Source: Candidatus Latescibacterota bacterium (GTDB taxonomy: Bacteria; Latescibacterota; UBA2968). Taken from it: a DNA stretch of 64,000 bases. The first letter of the stretch is position 1; every line of letters starts with the position of its first letter. Of this stretch, positions 52,071 to 60,956 are shown piece after piece. The notes beneath the pieces are model-generated. The model was given only the letters and a program-made list of their open reading frames with translations. It did not search any database and was not told where the DNA came from. The position numbers and the translations under genes are program-made. The stretch is taken from assembly GCA_022823725.1 (NCBI GenBank), contig JAJEHL010000026.1, positions 620,001-684,000 of the forward strand, in the 5' to 3' direction.

Positions 52071-52187
52071 ATGGCGAGTCCGCTTATTCAGAGTACTGCT
52101 GTAGGAATTGAAATGGGGAGTTCAGATAAGCAATTCAACACTCAGATGACCGAGAAATCCGATGGGGAATCGGTGTCACCTGCTTGA
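52071..52187 (+). CDS. Unrecognised 38-residue ORF after the structured hairpin
   Basis: ATG at 52071, TGA at 52185, with AAGGGG about 10 bases upstream. The peptide begins MASPLIQSTAVGIEMG and ends DGESVSPA. It is polar, with no membrane segment, Cys or His. The same DNA can fold: GCTTAT (52082-52087) with ATAAGC (52125-52130), and CCGAT with ATCGG near 52158-52172, so it may instead be part of a structured RNA. It lies 35 bases beyond the T-run. From 52188 to 52303 I see nothing. Confidence 0.3.
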   Translation: MASPLIQSTAVGIEMGSSDKQFNTQMTEKSDGESVSPA

Positions 52188-52303
52188 TTCAGGGGGATTG
52201 ACGAGTCTTTACCACAAGAACGCGCTTAAGATAAGCCATTGTTTTTATTAAGTCAAGATTACTTTTTTGTTTTTTTGATATGCGCCAGATATTGTATATC
52301 ACA

Positions 52304-53608
52304 TCATTGTTTACCACAGCCCAATGTGGTTCTATTTTTAAATAATTGCGTGTACACGGCCGGTTCTTCAAAAATCCCTCCGCTTTGATCGTAGTAGTTC
52401 TCATCCAGCACATAAGCACCACCTCTGGGTCGCAACCACGATGCATTGGGCACGGGATATTCCGAGAGCATGTGATTCCAGGTGCCGTAATTTTCCGGGC
52501 CGTTGGATTCCATTAATCCCCCTTTCACTCCCGGAAATGCGGGCAATCGCGCAGCCACGTTTTTGTTCCATTCCACCAGCACGGGCACACACGCATTATC
52601 CGCTACAAAACACGGCACATTAGACAGTGTTGCCGCTTCGATCATGCGAAAAGCCAATGACAGGGTTTTACCCGCGGGTTTGATCGCCATAGCACCGTAT
52701 CCCTGCTCCAATCGGGTGTGTACATCTGCAACAGTTTCGATGCTTTCATCCCCTGCAAAACGCGCAGGTAAGCCGTGTACATCGATATCTGCTGGATGCA
52801 AAAAAGGTTCTTCAATCAGGACAATGCGATCCAGAATACCTTCTTTTTTGGCATGATCCAATAAGCGCGCCATGCTGTCTTTTTTGCCATACCGACCATT
52901 GGCATCGAGATAATAGAGCACATGGCCCGAATCGGTCATCTCCGTTTCATACTGAGATGCCAGATTGTGAATCTGCGACAGACAGGCCATGTCTTTTTCC
53001 ACCATTTCGGCTTCATCTCCCGGATGCCCAATTTTGATTTTTAGTATGTACGCTCCGCTATCTAATATTGCCCGCAATTCATCTATGGGCAGGGTATAAC
53101 TCACAGCAGGTACAAGCGCGACATGCGATTGACGATGGGATAAAAATGAGCGAAATTTTTCTGGGATTAAGGCGTCGAACGTCGCCAATCCCATCCGTTT
53201 TGCATGCAAGACCCATGCGGCGTTGTCCAGTGCTACCAGCGCAATCAGTGCAAATGTTCGGCGCAAATCCCCATGGCCTGTAATGGCTTTGGCATAAGAA
53301 AAGACATCGTTTTCAACGGTGTCAAATAATGCCATCGGGTCGGCAAATTCTTTTCCCTTGATCTGTTGCAGTGCAAATTCCAGAAGAGATGCTTGAAGCA
53401 AATTGCCGCCCATTTCTGTATGTGCAGCAAATACGGCAGCGTCTGACCACAGTACGGCCAAACCACCTATACCAAAAGCTTCATGTCCGTCGGCATCTTT
53501 TAAACGCACGATGAGATTCCACTTTTCGTGAAAAGCCGATCCCTTAAATGCAAAGGGCCGCGCGAATGGTTCGCGCTGAATTTCTAAATCTGTTTCGACA
53601 ATGTTCAT
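52304..53608 (-). CDS. Enolase-superfamily (mandelate racemase / muconate lactonising type) enzyme
   Basis: 434 residues. K190-I-K192 is the KxK catalytic pair, D235, E266/E267 and D287 are in the metal-ligand positions, and K310 lies on the following strand (AMAIKPAGKT). The N-terminal capping domain covers about 1-140. The fold and ligand spacing are those of the MR/MLE subgroups, which abstract a proton next to a carboxylate (acid-sugar dehydration, racemisation or epimerisation). The exact substrate is not clear. The gene is convergent with rlmH and its ORF, with a possible barrel gene downstream of a terminator. Confidence 0.85.
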   Translation of the reverse strand: MNIVETDLEIQREPFARPFAFKGSAFHEKWNLIVRLKDADGHEAFGIGGLAVLWSDAAVFAAHTEMGGNLLQASLLEFALQQIKGKEFADPMALFDTVENDVFSYAKAITGHGDLRRTFALIALVALDNAAWVLHAKRMGLATFDALIPEKFRSFLSHRQSHVALVPAVSYTLPIDELRAILDSGAYILKIKIGHPGDEAEMVEKDMACLSQIHNLASQYETEMTDSGHVLYYLDANGRYGKKDSMARLLDHAKKEGILDRIVLIEEPFLHPADIDVHGLPARFAGDESIETVADVHTRLEQGYGAMAIKPAGKTLSLAFRMIEAATLSNVPCFVADNACVPVLVEWNKNVAARLPAFPGVKGGLMESNGPENYGTWNHMLSEYPVPNASWLRPRGGAYVLDENYYDQSGGIFEEPAVYTQLFKNRTTLGCGKQ

Positions 53609-53631
53609 TTGCCTGTATCCCTAAAAATTAA

Positions 53632-53655
53632 GGGGAGGTCTAACAAGACCTCCCC
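53632..53655 (-). terminator. Intrinsic terminator after the porin-like gene
   Basis: GGGGAGGTCT (53632-53641) and AGACCTCCCC (53646-53655) form a perfect 10-bp stem with a 4-base loop. On the minus strand it is followed by TTAATTTTTA, so it terminates the gene ending at 53733. Confidence 0.85.
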
Positions 53656-53732
53656 ACCTCGCCTGGTCGCATCTGATTAACCACGCCACGAAGCAAACCA
53701 GAAATGCTGACCCGGATCGAGAATTGGATACC

Positions 53733-54461
53733 TTATTGTCCAAATCCGATGTTTATGCCCCCCCAGAAAGTGCGGTTGTCGGGGTTGATTTTTGTATCGG
53801 CATAAGAAAATCCAAGGGTGGGCGCGATCGAAATTGCACAAGCATTACAACTGAGAGAAGCTGTAACTGTGACATCGTTAAAACCCGTTTTATCTTCGTA
53901 ATCGCTCATGGCAACACTTGCACCAATACTCAGTACTTGTCCTTCTTCTGAGCCGAGCGGAATGTCATAGCCACCTGACAAAGACACGTACCATGCCTCG
54001 ACCAGACCAAAGTCGTAATAAAATGTCACTGCCGGTGATATGGCGTTATCCAGAGAAAACCCAATATAAGCTTCTTGTGAGAGATTTGAGTCTTCAGACG
54101 CACTGGGGAATACATATTGAATATAACCGATAGAAACGCCCAGGCCCATGTCGTCGCTCAAGGACCTTGAATAGTCGGCATAAAAGTCAAGTTCATCGAC
54201 ATTTTGGGTTTGTGTATCGGGATTTCTGTCATCAATGCGGTCCTGCACAAACCACGATCCCCATGCACCTATAGACAAACCCGTTTCACCGAATCCCACC
54301 TCAATACCCGGCTGTGCCACAATTTTGTCATCGGCTCCGAGTACATAACCACGCCAGATATATCCCGTATAGCTATCCAGAGTGATACCGACCGACATCT
54401 GGGCGTTTGCGGGTGCGATTAGAAAAATTCCCACAAGTAAAATGCCACATAATTTTTTCAT
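53733..54461 (-). CDS. TorF/porin-like outer-membrane beta-barrel
   Basis: 242 residues. The ribosome site AGGAGGG precedes the ATG at 54461. A signal peptide ends APANAQ. GYIWRG near residue 33 is a motif of the TorF/putative-porin group, and the rest is alternating strands with acidic loops (DDRNPDTQTQN) and a GGINIGFGQ end. Barrels of this type let small solutes cross the outer membrane. The gene is alone between a terminator and the 233-base AT-rich gap at 54462-54694, which shows no clear gene or promoter. Confidence 0.75.
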   Translation of the reverse strand: MKKLCGILLVGIFLIAPANAQMSVGITLDSYTGYIWRGYVLGADDKIVAQPGIEVGFGETGLSIGAWGSWFVQDRIDDRNPDTQTQNVDELDFYADYSRSLSDDMGLGVSIGYIQYVFPSASEDSNLSQEAYIGFSLDNAISPAVTFYYDFGLVEAWYVSLSGGYDIPLGSEEGQVLSIGASVAMSDYEDKTGFNDVTVTASLSCNACAISIAPTLGFSYADTKINPDNRTFWGGINIGFGQ

Positions 54462-54694
54462 AATTCCCTCCTGATGGATTTATACACAGTGATGCATTAT
54501 GACCTGTATGCAAAACTTTGTGGCGTACACACAGACCATATTTTGGATTTTGACACTTTTAGTTTTTCGTTTTCTCCTTTCTAAAAATATAGGTGGAAGA
54601 TGTTTCATTGGGATTTCTTAAACATAAAAAAAAATAAAATAAAAACCAAAAATACGTCCAATGTTTCAAATGTGTAAACGGCACACTTGTTTTG

Positions 54695-56380
54695 CTAAAA
54701 ATAATAAATCAGATAGATTGCGAGAAAAATAATTGCGAGAAGCACATTGCTTTGCGATAACCACGATCGGCCAAATAATCCCCTGTTATTGTGTTGCGTC
54801 CGAATACCGGCAATGAGTTTTCGAATCAACGCCTTTCCTCCATTGAAAAAGGCATCGACAAGTGGGCCGCCCGTTCGGACAATGGCGCGAATACCGTTGG
54901 GTAATGCACGTCGATAAATCCAATCGGCATCGAGGTTGACACTGGGCCGTTCGGCTGGGTAATTGCCCGTTAGCATAAGGGCCGCAAATGCCAGCACGCC
55001 GAAGAATACCAGTTGCAGTTGGAGCACGACGTGGGTTGTCGTGTAAGATATATAATCTACAGGATATGGCAACAGATTGTAAAGAAGTGGTGGATAGGAG
55101 CCGATGGCGACACAGAGTATGGCTGAGATTGTCATGGCGATCCGCATATTGAGCGGTGCTTCGGGGCAGCGAATTTTTGAATCGTGCGCGAAAAATGTGA
55201 AAAATGGAATTTTGACACCCGCGTGGTGAAGCACGCCCGCCGATGCAGCTAACAGCACCAGCCAGATTCCCACAGCGCCCATGTTGGCGACGCCTTGCAT
55301 AACCATGGGCTTGCTGATAAATGCATTGAATAGCGGAAGCGCGGAAATAGATGCGGCACCTATCAGACAGCACGCACAGGTCCAGGGCATGGACTTGTAA
55401 AGGCCGCCCAGATCCGTGGCATTCATTCGCCCGGTGCGATACAAGACAGCACCCATGGACATGAATAGCAGCCCTTTGAAGATCACGTCATTGAAGGCAT
55501 GCGATACTGCGCCGTTAATACCCAGGGCACCTCCCACGCCAATGCCCACGACCATAAATCCGATCTGGTTGATCATGCTGTAGCTCAATACGCGGCGCAG
55601 ATCATTTTCGATAACAGCAAAGAAAACCGGAAACATGGTCATGATCGCGCCGATGTAGATGAGTAGTTCTTCTCCAGCAAATCCGCGCGCGAGAGCATAT
55701 ACAGCGGTTTTGGTGGTAAATGCGCTCAGAAATACCGTGCCCACGGGTGTGGATTCTGGATAGGCGTCGATCAGCCAGTTGTGGAGCAGGGGAAAGGCGC
55801 ATTTGATTCCAAAGGCCAAAAATATCAAATAGTGATGTCCCTCATTTAGTCCGATGTGTTCGAATGCAAGGGATTTTGTGTTCAAAAAGTAGAATACCGC
55901 GCCCAGTAGCAGCAGCAAGCCCGACAAGATGTGCATGACCAGATAGCGCATGCCAGAGCGCAGTGCGCGCTCACCGCCGCGCGCCCATATCAGGAATACC
56001 GATGTGATTGCCAGCAATTCCCAGAAGATGAACAGGGTGATCAGATCGCCGGCAAATACTGCGCCAACCGCCGATCCCGCGTAGATCAATCCCGTGCCGA
56101 TTTGCAGCCGATCCTTGAGATGCAGGGCGTAGATTGCGCCGAGAAAAGCCGCGAGATGGAATAGATATCCAAATAGCATGCTCAATCGGTCCGCGCGCAG
56201 TACGGTCAGTTCGTATCCGCCCCATGTGATGTGCCACAGGGTACCTTCGGCAATAGTCAGAAGGTTTAAAAAGCCGAGCACGGGCAGGCACACCGACACC
56301 ATGCGACGCGGTGTGCCTGGCAGACAAAATAAAAATAGGCCGCCCGCCAGCAAGATCAATGCGGGATGAATCTCACTCAT
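54695..56380 (-). CDS. Cation/proton antiporter subunit D-type (NuoM/MrpD family), third copy
   Basis: 561 residues, about 14 membrane helices. LLAITSVFLIWARGGERA carries the Glu of the first half-channel, FGIKCAFPLLHNWLIDAYPESTPVGTVFLSAFTTK the Lys/His pair that transmits the proton, and SYSMINQIGFMVVGIG the second half. The extra C-terminal 80 residues are hydrophilic. It is the last gene of the Mrp-like operon and overlaps the small gene before it by 8 bases. It is one of three D-type subunits and may fill the MrpA role, since no full-length MrpA is present. Confidence 0.85.
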   Translation of the reverse strand: MSEIHPALILLAGGLFLFCLPGTPRRMVSVCLPVLGFLNLLTIAEGTLWHITWGGYELTVLRADRLSMLFGYLFHLAAFLGAIYALHLKDRLQIGTGLIYAGSAVGAVFAGDLITLFIFWELLAITSVFLIWARGGERALRSGMRYLVMHILSGLLLLLGAVFYFLNTKSLAFEHIGLNEGHHYLIFLAFGIKCAFPLLHNWLIDAYPESTPVGTVFLSAFTTKTAVYALARGFAGEELLIYIGAIMTMFPVFFAVIENDLRRVLSYSMINQIGFMVVGIGVGGALGINGAVSHAFNDVIFKGLLFMSMGAVLYRTGRMNATDLGGLYKSMPWTCACCLIGAASISALPLFNAFISKPMVMQGVANMGAVGIWLVLLAASAGVLHHAGVKIPFFTFFAHDSKIRCPEAPLNMRIAMTISAILCVAIGSYPPLLYNLLPYPVDYISYTTTHVVLQLQLVFFGVLAFAALMLTGNYPAERPSVNLDADWIYRRALPNGIRAIVRTGGPLVDAFFNGGKALIRKLIAGIRTQHNNRGLFGRSWLSQSNVLLAIIFLAIYLIYYF

Positions 56381-56657
56381 CGTAATAGTCCTCTGATCGC
56401 ATGATCATTTTTCGCAAGGGTATAGCCCCCAGAACGATCAATGTACAAGCCACAAATCCGTAAATGGCATAAAATCCAAACCAGCCTTCAACTGGCAATG
56501 CGCCTTCGGCAAACGTCAGGTGCCGATGCACGATCAGGTCGGTCAGGATCAACAACGCGCAACAAACAAAAAAGCCCAGAATCAAGCGGCGCACATTACC
56601 GGGATTGTCAAAAATATGTGGGCGTTCATTTTTTTCAGGAGATTCGGGATTGTTCAT
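56373..56657 (-). CDS. Small two-helix membrane protein of the antiporter operon
   Basis: 94 residues. Two hydrophobic segments, about 26-46 and 66-86, flank a short loop (VEGWFGFYAI). A charged N-terminus (NNPESPEKNERPHIF) and a tail rich in Asp/Tyr (SEDYYDE) are cytoplasmic or periplasmic. Its ATG overlaps the previous stop by 4 bases and its stop overlaps the next gene by 8, so translation is coupled. It may be an accessory subunit between two D-type subunits. I do not recognise a family. Confidence 0.65.
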   Translation of the reverse strand: MNNPESPEKNERPHIFDNPGNVRRLILGFFVCCALLILTDLIVHRHLTFAEGALPVEGWFGFYAIYGFVACTLIVLGAIPLRKMIMRSEDYYDE

Positions 56658-58123
56658 GGTCTGGCCTCTCCGATCATAAGCAGCAGATTTAGAACAGGGG
56701 CGGGATAGATATAGAGCAGCAGGCAGCCGGCGGCCGTAAATAATAAGGGGAGCACACAGGCAAGCGGTGCTTCGTGCAGGCCGTCTGCGTGATGGTCATT
56801 TGTTGCGGGCGCAAAGAATGCATAAATGGGAATGGGCAATAAATAGAGGACATTGAGTAGCGAACTGATGAGCAATACGCCTGCAGCCACATATTGATGG
56901 GCTTCAATTGTAGCCATAATTAGATACCACTTGCTCCACGCGCCCGCAAAAGGCGGAATTCCGATAATGCTCAGAGAGCCGATCAAAAAGGCGAACATGG
57001 TAAATGGCATCTGCCGTCCAATGCCTTTCATGTCGCTGATTTCTGTTTTGTGCAGGGCCACCAGGATGGCTCCGGCACAGAAGAACAGGGTGATTTTGCC
57101 AAAGGCGTGCGTTACGATGTGCATGCTGCCGCCCAGCACACCCAAATCATTTGCAAGCGACGCCCCCAGTACGATATAGGATAACTGGCTGATTGTAGAA
57201 TACGCCAGTCGCGCTTTCAAATTGTCTTTTGTCATCGCTACCAGCGATCCCACCAGAATGGTGAAGCAGGCGATGTAGGTCAGCCATTCGCTAAGGCCCG
57301 CGTCGGAAAGCAATTCTGTGCCAAAGAGGTAAATCACCACTTTCATGACGGTAAATACACCGGCTTTTACCACGGCTACGGCGTGTAGCAATGCGCTGAC
57401 GGGTGTGGGCGCGACCATAGCTGCGGGCAACCATCTATGGAAGGGCATTAGCGCGGCTTTCCCGGTTCCAAAAGCATAGAGACCCAGCAGGACGATTACA
57501 ATGCCTTCGCTCGCTTTGCCAGTTAAAATACCGCCCGGTGTAAATTCCAGTGTGCCGGTCAATTGCCAGGTCCACACCATGCCCAGCAATAGAAAACCCA
57601 CCGATGTGCTCAGCAAGATGCCCATGTAAATTCGCCCGGCGCGCATGGCTTCTTCGCTGCGGTGGTGCGTTACAAGCGGATAGGTCGATAGGGTCAATAG
57701 CTCGTAAAATATGAAGAGGGTGAACATGTTGCGGGCAAAAGCCACGCCCAGAGCAGCGGAGATCGCAAATGCGAAGAACACAAAAAACCGCGTCTGATTT
57801 TCTTCGTGATGCCCGCGCATGTATCCGATGGCATATACTGTGGTGACAATCCACAAGCCCGACGCGATCAGGGCAAATATCATGCCCAATGGCTCTACTT
57901 TAAATGCCAGTGATAGGCCCGGCATTACGTCTATGACATGCGCGGCGGGTTGTGCGCCATCCATGACCGATGGCAGGAGTGAAATGACTGTGCCAAAGGT
58001 CAATACCGCCGCAATCAACGTGATTGTTTCACGCATATTGGGGCTGCGCGAGGTCAGTGCAATAAAGGGCATGCCCAAAAGAGGTAACGCGATGGATAGG
58101 AGTATGGCGGTTGATCCACTCAC
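56654..58123 (-). CDS. Cation/proton antiporter subunit D-type (NuoM/NuoN/MrpD family), second copy
   Basis: 489 residues from the GTG at 58123, which shares GTGA with the preceding stop. The longer frame to 58222 is only shadow of the previous gene. It has about 14 membrane helices, with the FYELLTLSTYPLVTHH segment holding the Glu, FGTGKAALMPFHRWLPAAMVAPTPVSALLHA the Lys/His pair, and RLAYSTISQLSYIVLGAS the second Lys. It acts as a proton- or Na+-channel subunit in the complex. Confidence 0.87.
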   Translation of the reverse strand: MSGSTAILLSIALPLLGMPFIALTSRSPNMRETITLIAAVLTFGTVISLLPSVMDGAQPAAHVIDVMPGLSLAFKVEPLGMIFALIASGLWIVTTVYAIGYMRGHHEENQTRFFVFFAFAISAALGVAFARNMFTLFIFYELLTLSTYPLVTHHRSEEAMRAGRIYMGILLSTSVGFLLLGMVWTWQLTGTLEFTPGGILTGKASEGIVIVLLGLYAFGTGKAALMPFHRWLPAAMVAPTPVSALLHAVAVVKAGVFTVMKVVIYLFGTELLSDAGLSEWLTYIACFTILVGSLVAMTKDNLKARLAYSTISQLSYIVLGASLANDLGVLGGSMHIVTHAFGKITLFFCAGAILVALHKTEISDMKGIGRQMPFTMFAFLIGSLSIIGIPPFAGAWSKWYLIMATIEAHQYVAAGVLLISSLLNVLYLLPIPIYAFFAPATNDHHADGLHEAPLACVLPLLFTAAGCLLLYIYPAPVLNLLLMIGEARP

Positions 58124-59598
58124 GGCATTACCCCCAGCAATAATCCAGCGGCGCGTTGTGCCACGTTGACGGTCAAGTCCGTTTGAATACCAAAATACAC
58201 TGTTGCCCCCGTCAAAACCCACATGGAGATCTGCATCATTAACGGTGCTTCCTTTACATTGAGATCGTCATCGGCTTTCTGAAAATAGGCGACTTCAACG
58301 ACGCGCCACATATAAACTACGGCGAGTAGAGAACTGAGCAAGGCGAGTAGTGCTATGGGCCACCACCCGGCTTCCAGCGCGGCCAAAATTAAATACCATT
58401 TGCTGATAAAGCCCACGGTTAATGGCACGCCGATTAAGCTCAAACCCGCCAGTACAAAAGCCGCCATTGTCACGGGCATGCGTCGTCCAAGGCCTTTCCA
58501 GTCGGCAAGGTCAGATGATCCGAGGCGCAATACCACGCAGCCCACAGCCAAAAATAGTGCGGCTTTCATCAGTGCGTGATTAAACAGGTGTACAATCCCT
58601 CCCGTCAATCCAGCGAGTGAAACAAAGCCGATGCCCAGCATCATGTATCCGATTTGCGCCACGCTCGAATAGGCCAATAATCGCTTTATATTGGTCTGGT
58701 AAATAGCGGATAGGGATGCCACGTAAATCCCGATGAGGGATAGGGGGATTAAAAAGACATCGAGGTTGAGTTTTTCAAATACAAACTCGGCACCCCATAC
58801 GGTAAATGTGAATCTCAAAAATACGTAGATGGATACTTTTGTCGCTGTTGCAGCTAAAAATGCCGTGACCACAGAGGGGGCGTAACAATAGGCATTGGGC
58901 AACCACATGTGCAGCGGGAACATTGCCAGTTTGATCAACATGCCCACGGTTAAGAAGGCGAATGCGACCATTGCTGTGCGGGTTTCGAACATGGCGGGCA
59001 AGCGTTGGGATAGATCAAACATATTTAGCGTGCCGGTCATCATATACATCAGTCCGATGCCGATGACAATAAATGTGGCTCCCAATGTGCCCATGAGCAA
59101 ATATTGATAAGATGCCGTCAATGCGCGCCGGTCGCGTCCCATCGCGATGAGGGTATAGGACGATAGCGATGATATTTCCAAAAATACAAAAACATTAAAC
59201 GCATCGCCTGTGATTGTAATGCCCATCAATCCGGTGAGGCAGAGCAAATAAGCTGTATAAAACAAATAATGCTGCTTACCGGAGATTTCATCAGCCACGC
59301 TCGGCAGTGCAAAAAACGTCAGCACGGCGGCGATGATCGAAACCAGTAGCAGCACAAAAGCATTGATTGTATCGACGCGATATTCAATGCCCCAGGGCGC
59401 AATCCATCCGCCTATTGCATAAGAGACCACGCCTTCTTCAAGGACGCGGATGAGCAGCATGGAAGCCATGCATAGGGCGGCCAAACACACGAGAGATGTA
59501 AAAGCCCATACCAGCGTCTTTTGCCGCAACAACACACATAAGGGGGCTGCCACAAGGGGTATAACGATCAGCAATATGGGCAGGTGCATATCAATCAT
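58120..59598 (-). CDS. Cation/proton antiporter subunit D-type (MrpD/MbhH-like), first copy
   Basis: 492 residues, about 14 helices. FVFLEISSLSSYTLIAMG (the key Glu), FAFLTVGMLIKLAMFPLHMWLPNAYCYAPS (Lys and His) and RLLAYSSVAQIGYMMLGIGF (Lys) are the conserved channel residues of NuoL/M/N-type subunits. It overlaps the C-type subunit gene by 8 bases, the usual MrpC-MrpD order. With the other two D-type genes it provides the ion translocation channels. Confidence 0.9.
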   Translation of the reverse strand: MIDMHLPILLIVIPLVAAPLCVLLRQKTLVWAFTSLVCLAALCMASMLLIRVLEEGVVSYAIGGWIAPWGIEYRVDTINAFVLLLVSIIAAVLTFFALPSVADEISGKQHYLFYTAYLLCLTGLMGITITGDAFNVFVFLEISSLSSYTLIAMGRDRRALTASYQYLLMGTLGATFIVIGIGLMYMMTGTLNMFDLSQRLPAMFETRTAMVAFAFLTVGMLIKLAMFPLHMWLPNAYCYAPSVVTAFLAATATKVSIYVFLRFTFTVWGAEFVFEKLNLDVFLIPLSLIGIYVASLSAIYQTNIKRLLAYSSVAQIGYMMLGIGFVSLAGLTGGIVHLFNHALMKAALFLAVGCVVLRLGSSDLADWKGLGRRMPVTMAAFVLAGLSLIGVPLTVGFISKWYLILAALEAGWWPIALLALLSSLLAVVYMWRVVEVAYFQKADDDLNVKEAPLMMQISMWVLTGATVYFGIQTDLTVNVAQRAAGLLLGVMP

Positions 59599-59944
59599 TC
59601 ACGAGGTCCCGTTCTATAATTTCATCTTCTTCAATTGTATCATAAGCTTCTCCGATTCGCACGACGAGTGCCAGGCCCAGGGAGAGGGTGGCGATGCCCA
59701 CGACAATTGCGGTCAGGATGAGTACATGGGGCAATGGGTTCGAGTACACTTCAATACCTTCGCTCAAAATTGGCGCAGTACCTCCGCTGACTTTTCCCAT
59801 GCTGATATAGAGCAAGAAAACCGAAACCTGAAAGATACTCAGGCCAATCAATTTTTTGACGAGATTGGGACGCGCAATTACAGTGTATAGTCCAATCATC
59901 ATCAAGACCATGCATGCCCAATCGTTCAATAATCCGACAGTCAT
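59591..59944 (-). CDS. mrpC: Cation/proton antiporter subunit C (MrpC/NuoK-like)
   Basis: 117 residues with three membrane helices, the NuoK-like fold: LVKKLIGLSIFQVSVFLLYI (about 30-49) and PLPHVLILTAIVVGIATLSLG (about 71-92). The Glu residues of NuoK are reduced, as in Mrp. GGAGG precedes the ATG at 59944. It overlaps MrpB by 4 bases. Confidence 0.9.
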   Translation of the reverse strand: MTVGLLNDWACMVLMMIGLYTVIARPNLVKKLIGLSIFQVSVFLLYISMGKVSGGTAPILSEGIEVYSNPLPHVLILTAIVVGIATLSLGLALVVRIGEAYDTIEEDEIIERDLVND

Positions 59945-60366
59945 CGCAATCGCCTCCGGCCTGCAAAAGCAAAAAAGATCGCTATCATTACTGCAGCTAC
60001 AGTAATACCCACGCCGAGTTCGACCAGAAAGATGCCCAGATGTTGTCCGTGCGGTGCACTATCTGGGTCCAGAGCAGTATAATCCAGGAAATTGTAGCCG
60101 AGAAATAGGGAGATCAATCCCGTGCCCGCATAGAGCAAGACGCCGAGGGCGACGAGCGTTTCAATGATGCGGGGTTTTACAATTTGTTTTGCGGCTTGCA
60201 GGCCAAAAATTAGCGCGTAGAGCACGACTGCTGCGGCAAAAATTACACCGGCTTGAAATCCTCCTCCAGGCCCGAAGTCGCCGTGAAATTGCACGTAGAG
60301 CGCGAATAATAGTATCGGAGGGATTAACCACTTGCCCACTACGCGGGGAATACTCTGATGTTTCAC
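59941..60366 (-). CDS. mrpB: Cation/proton antiporter subunit B (MrpB/MnhB)
   Basis: 141 residues, four helices. The signature FHGDFGPGGGFQAGVIFAAA (about 28-47) is that of MnhB. The start is the GTG at 60366, with GGAGG upstream and GTGA overlap with the preceding stop. It sits between the A'-type subunit and C, as in Mbh and Mrp group 2 modules. Confidence 0.92.
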   Translation of the reverse strand: MKHQSIPRVVGKWLIPPILLFALYVQFHGDFGPGGGFQAGVIFAAAVVLYALIFGLQAAKQIVKPRIIETLVALGVLLYAGTGLISLFLGYNFLDYTALDPDSAPHGQHLGIFLVELGVGITVAAVMIAIFFAFAGRRRLR

Positions 60367-60902
60367 TGCTCGTCCTCCTTGCGCCAGATATATCCCAGGA
60401 GCAATATTACGCCGACGCCAGCCGTAAAAATCACCGTGACTTCACCCAGTGTATCGTACCCCCGGTAGCTCGCCAATACCGATGTTACAATATTGGGTAT
60501 TCCCATTTCTTCTCCCGATTTTTCAATATAGCGATCGGCAACGTGCTGGTGAACGGGTGCATTGGGGTCGCCGAACATCGGCATGTCCAGTGTGCCGTAA
60601 ATAAGCGCGCTGCCCGTAATGAGTACGACGAGCAGTGCCAATGCGTTATTTTTTGGAGCAACTTTTTCTTCGCGCGTCGTCAATGATAGGGTGCCCAGCA
60701 GGAGCACGGTTGACACGCCAGCACCAACAGCGGCTTCGGTAAATGCGACATCGACAGCGTCGAGCAATGTAAATATAATAGCTGATAGGAAGCTGAATAT
60801 GCCCATCATCATTGCGGCCATAAACAGATTGTGCATTCGGGAAATTGCAACCGCAAGTACGATCATCAAAATTAGCAGAACAATATCTGCAATTTCAGTC
60901 AT
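60363..60902 (-). CDS. MrpA C-terminal-like subunit (DUF4040 / MbhD-E-type)
   Basis: 179 residues from the ATG at 60902, preceded by GGAGG at 4 bases. The frame is open to 60953. About five helices; LLDAVDVAFTEAAVGAGVSTVLLLGTL (about 48-74) is the MbhD (DUF4040) signature with the conserved Glu, and the rest matches MbhE-like helices. So the MrpA C-terminal part is a separate gene here. Its GTGA overlap with mrpB couples translation. Confidence 0.85.
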   Translation of the reverse strand: MTEIADIVLLILMIVLAVAISRMHNLFMAAMMMGIFSFLSAIIFTLLDAVDVAFTEAAVGAGVSTVLLLGTLSLTTREEKVAPKNNALALLVVLITGSALIYGTLDMPMFGDPNAPVHQHVADRYIEKSGEEMGIPNIVTSVLASYRGYDTLGEVTVIFTAGVGVILLLGYIWRKEDEQ

Positions 60903-60956
60903 GATGCCTCCATTATGACATCGTGGGTTTTGTCGTATATGTGCATAGGGCAAGAG

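Noticed and set aside
58124-58222. 33-residue extension of the second D-type subunit
   Set aside because: It is within the first D-type gene out of frame, and GTG at 58123 shares GTGA with that gene's stop.
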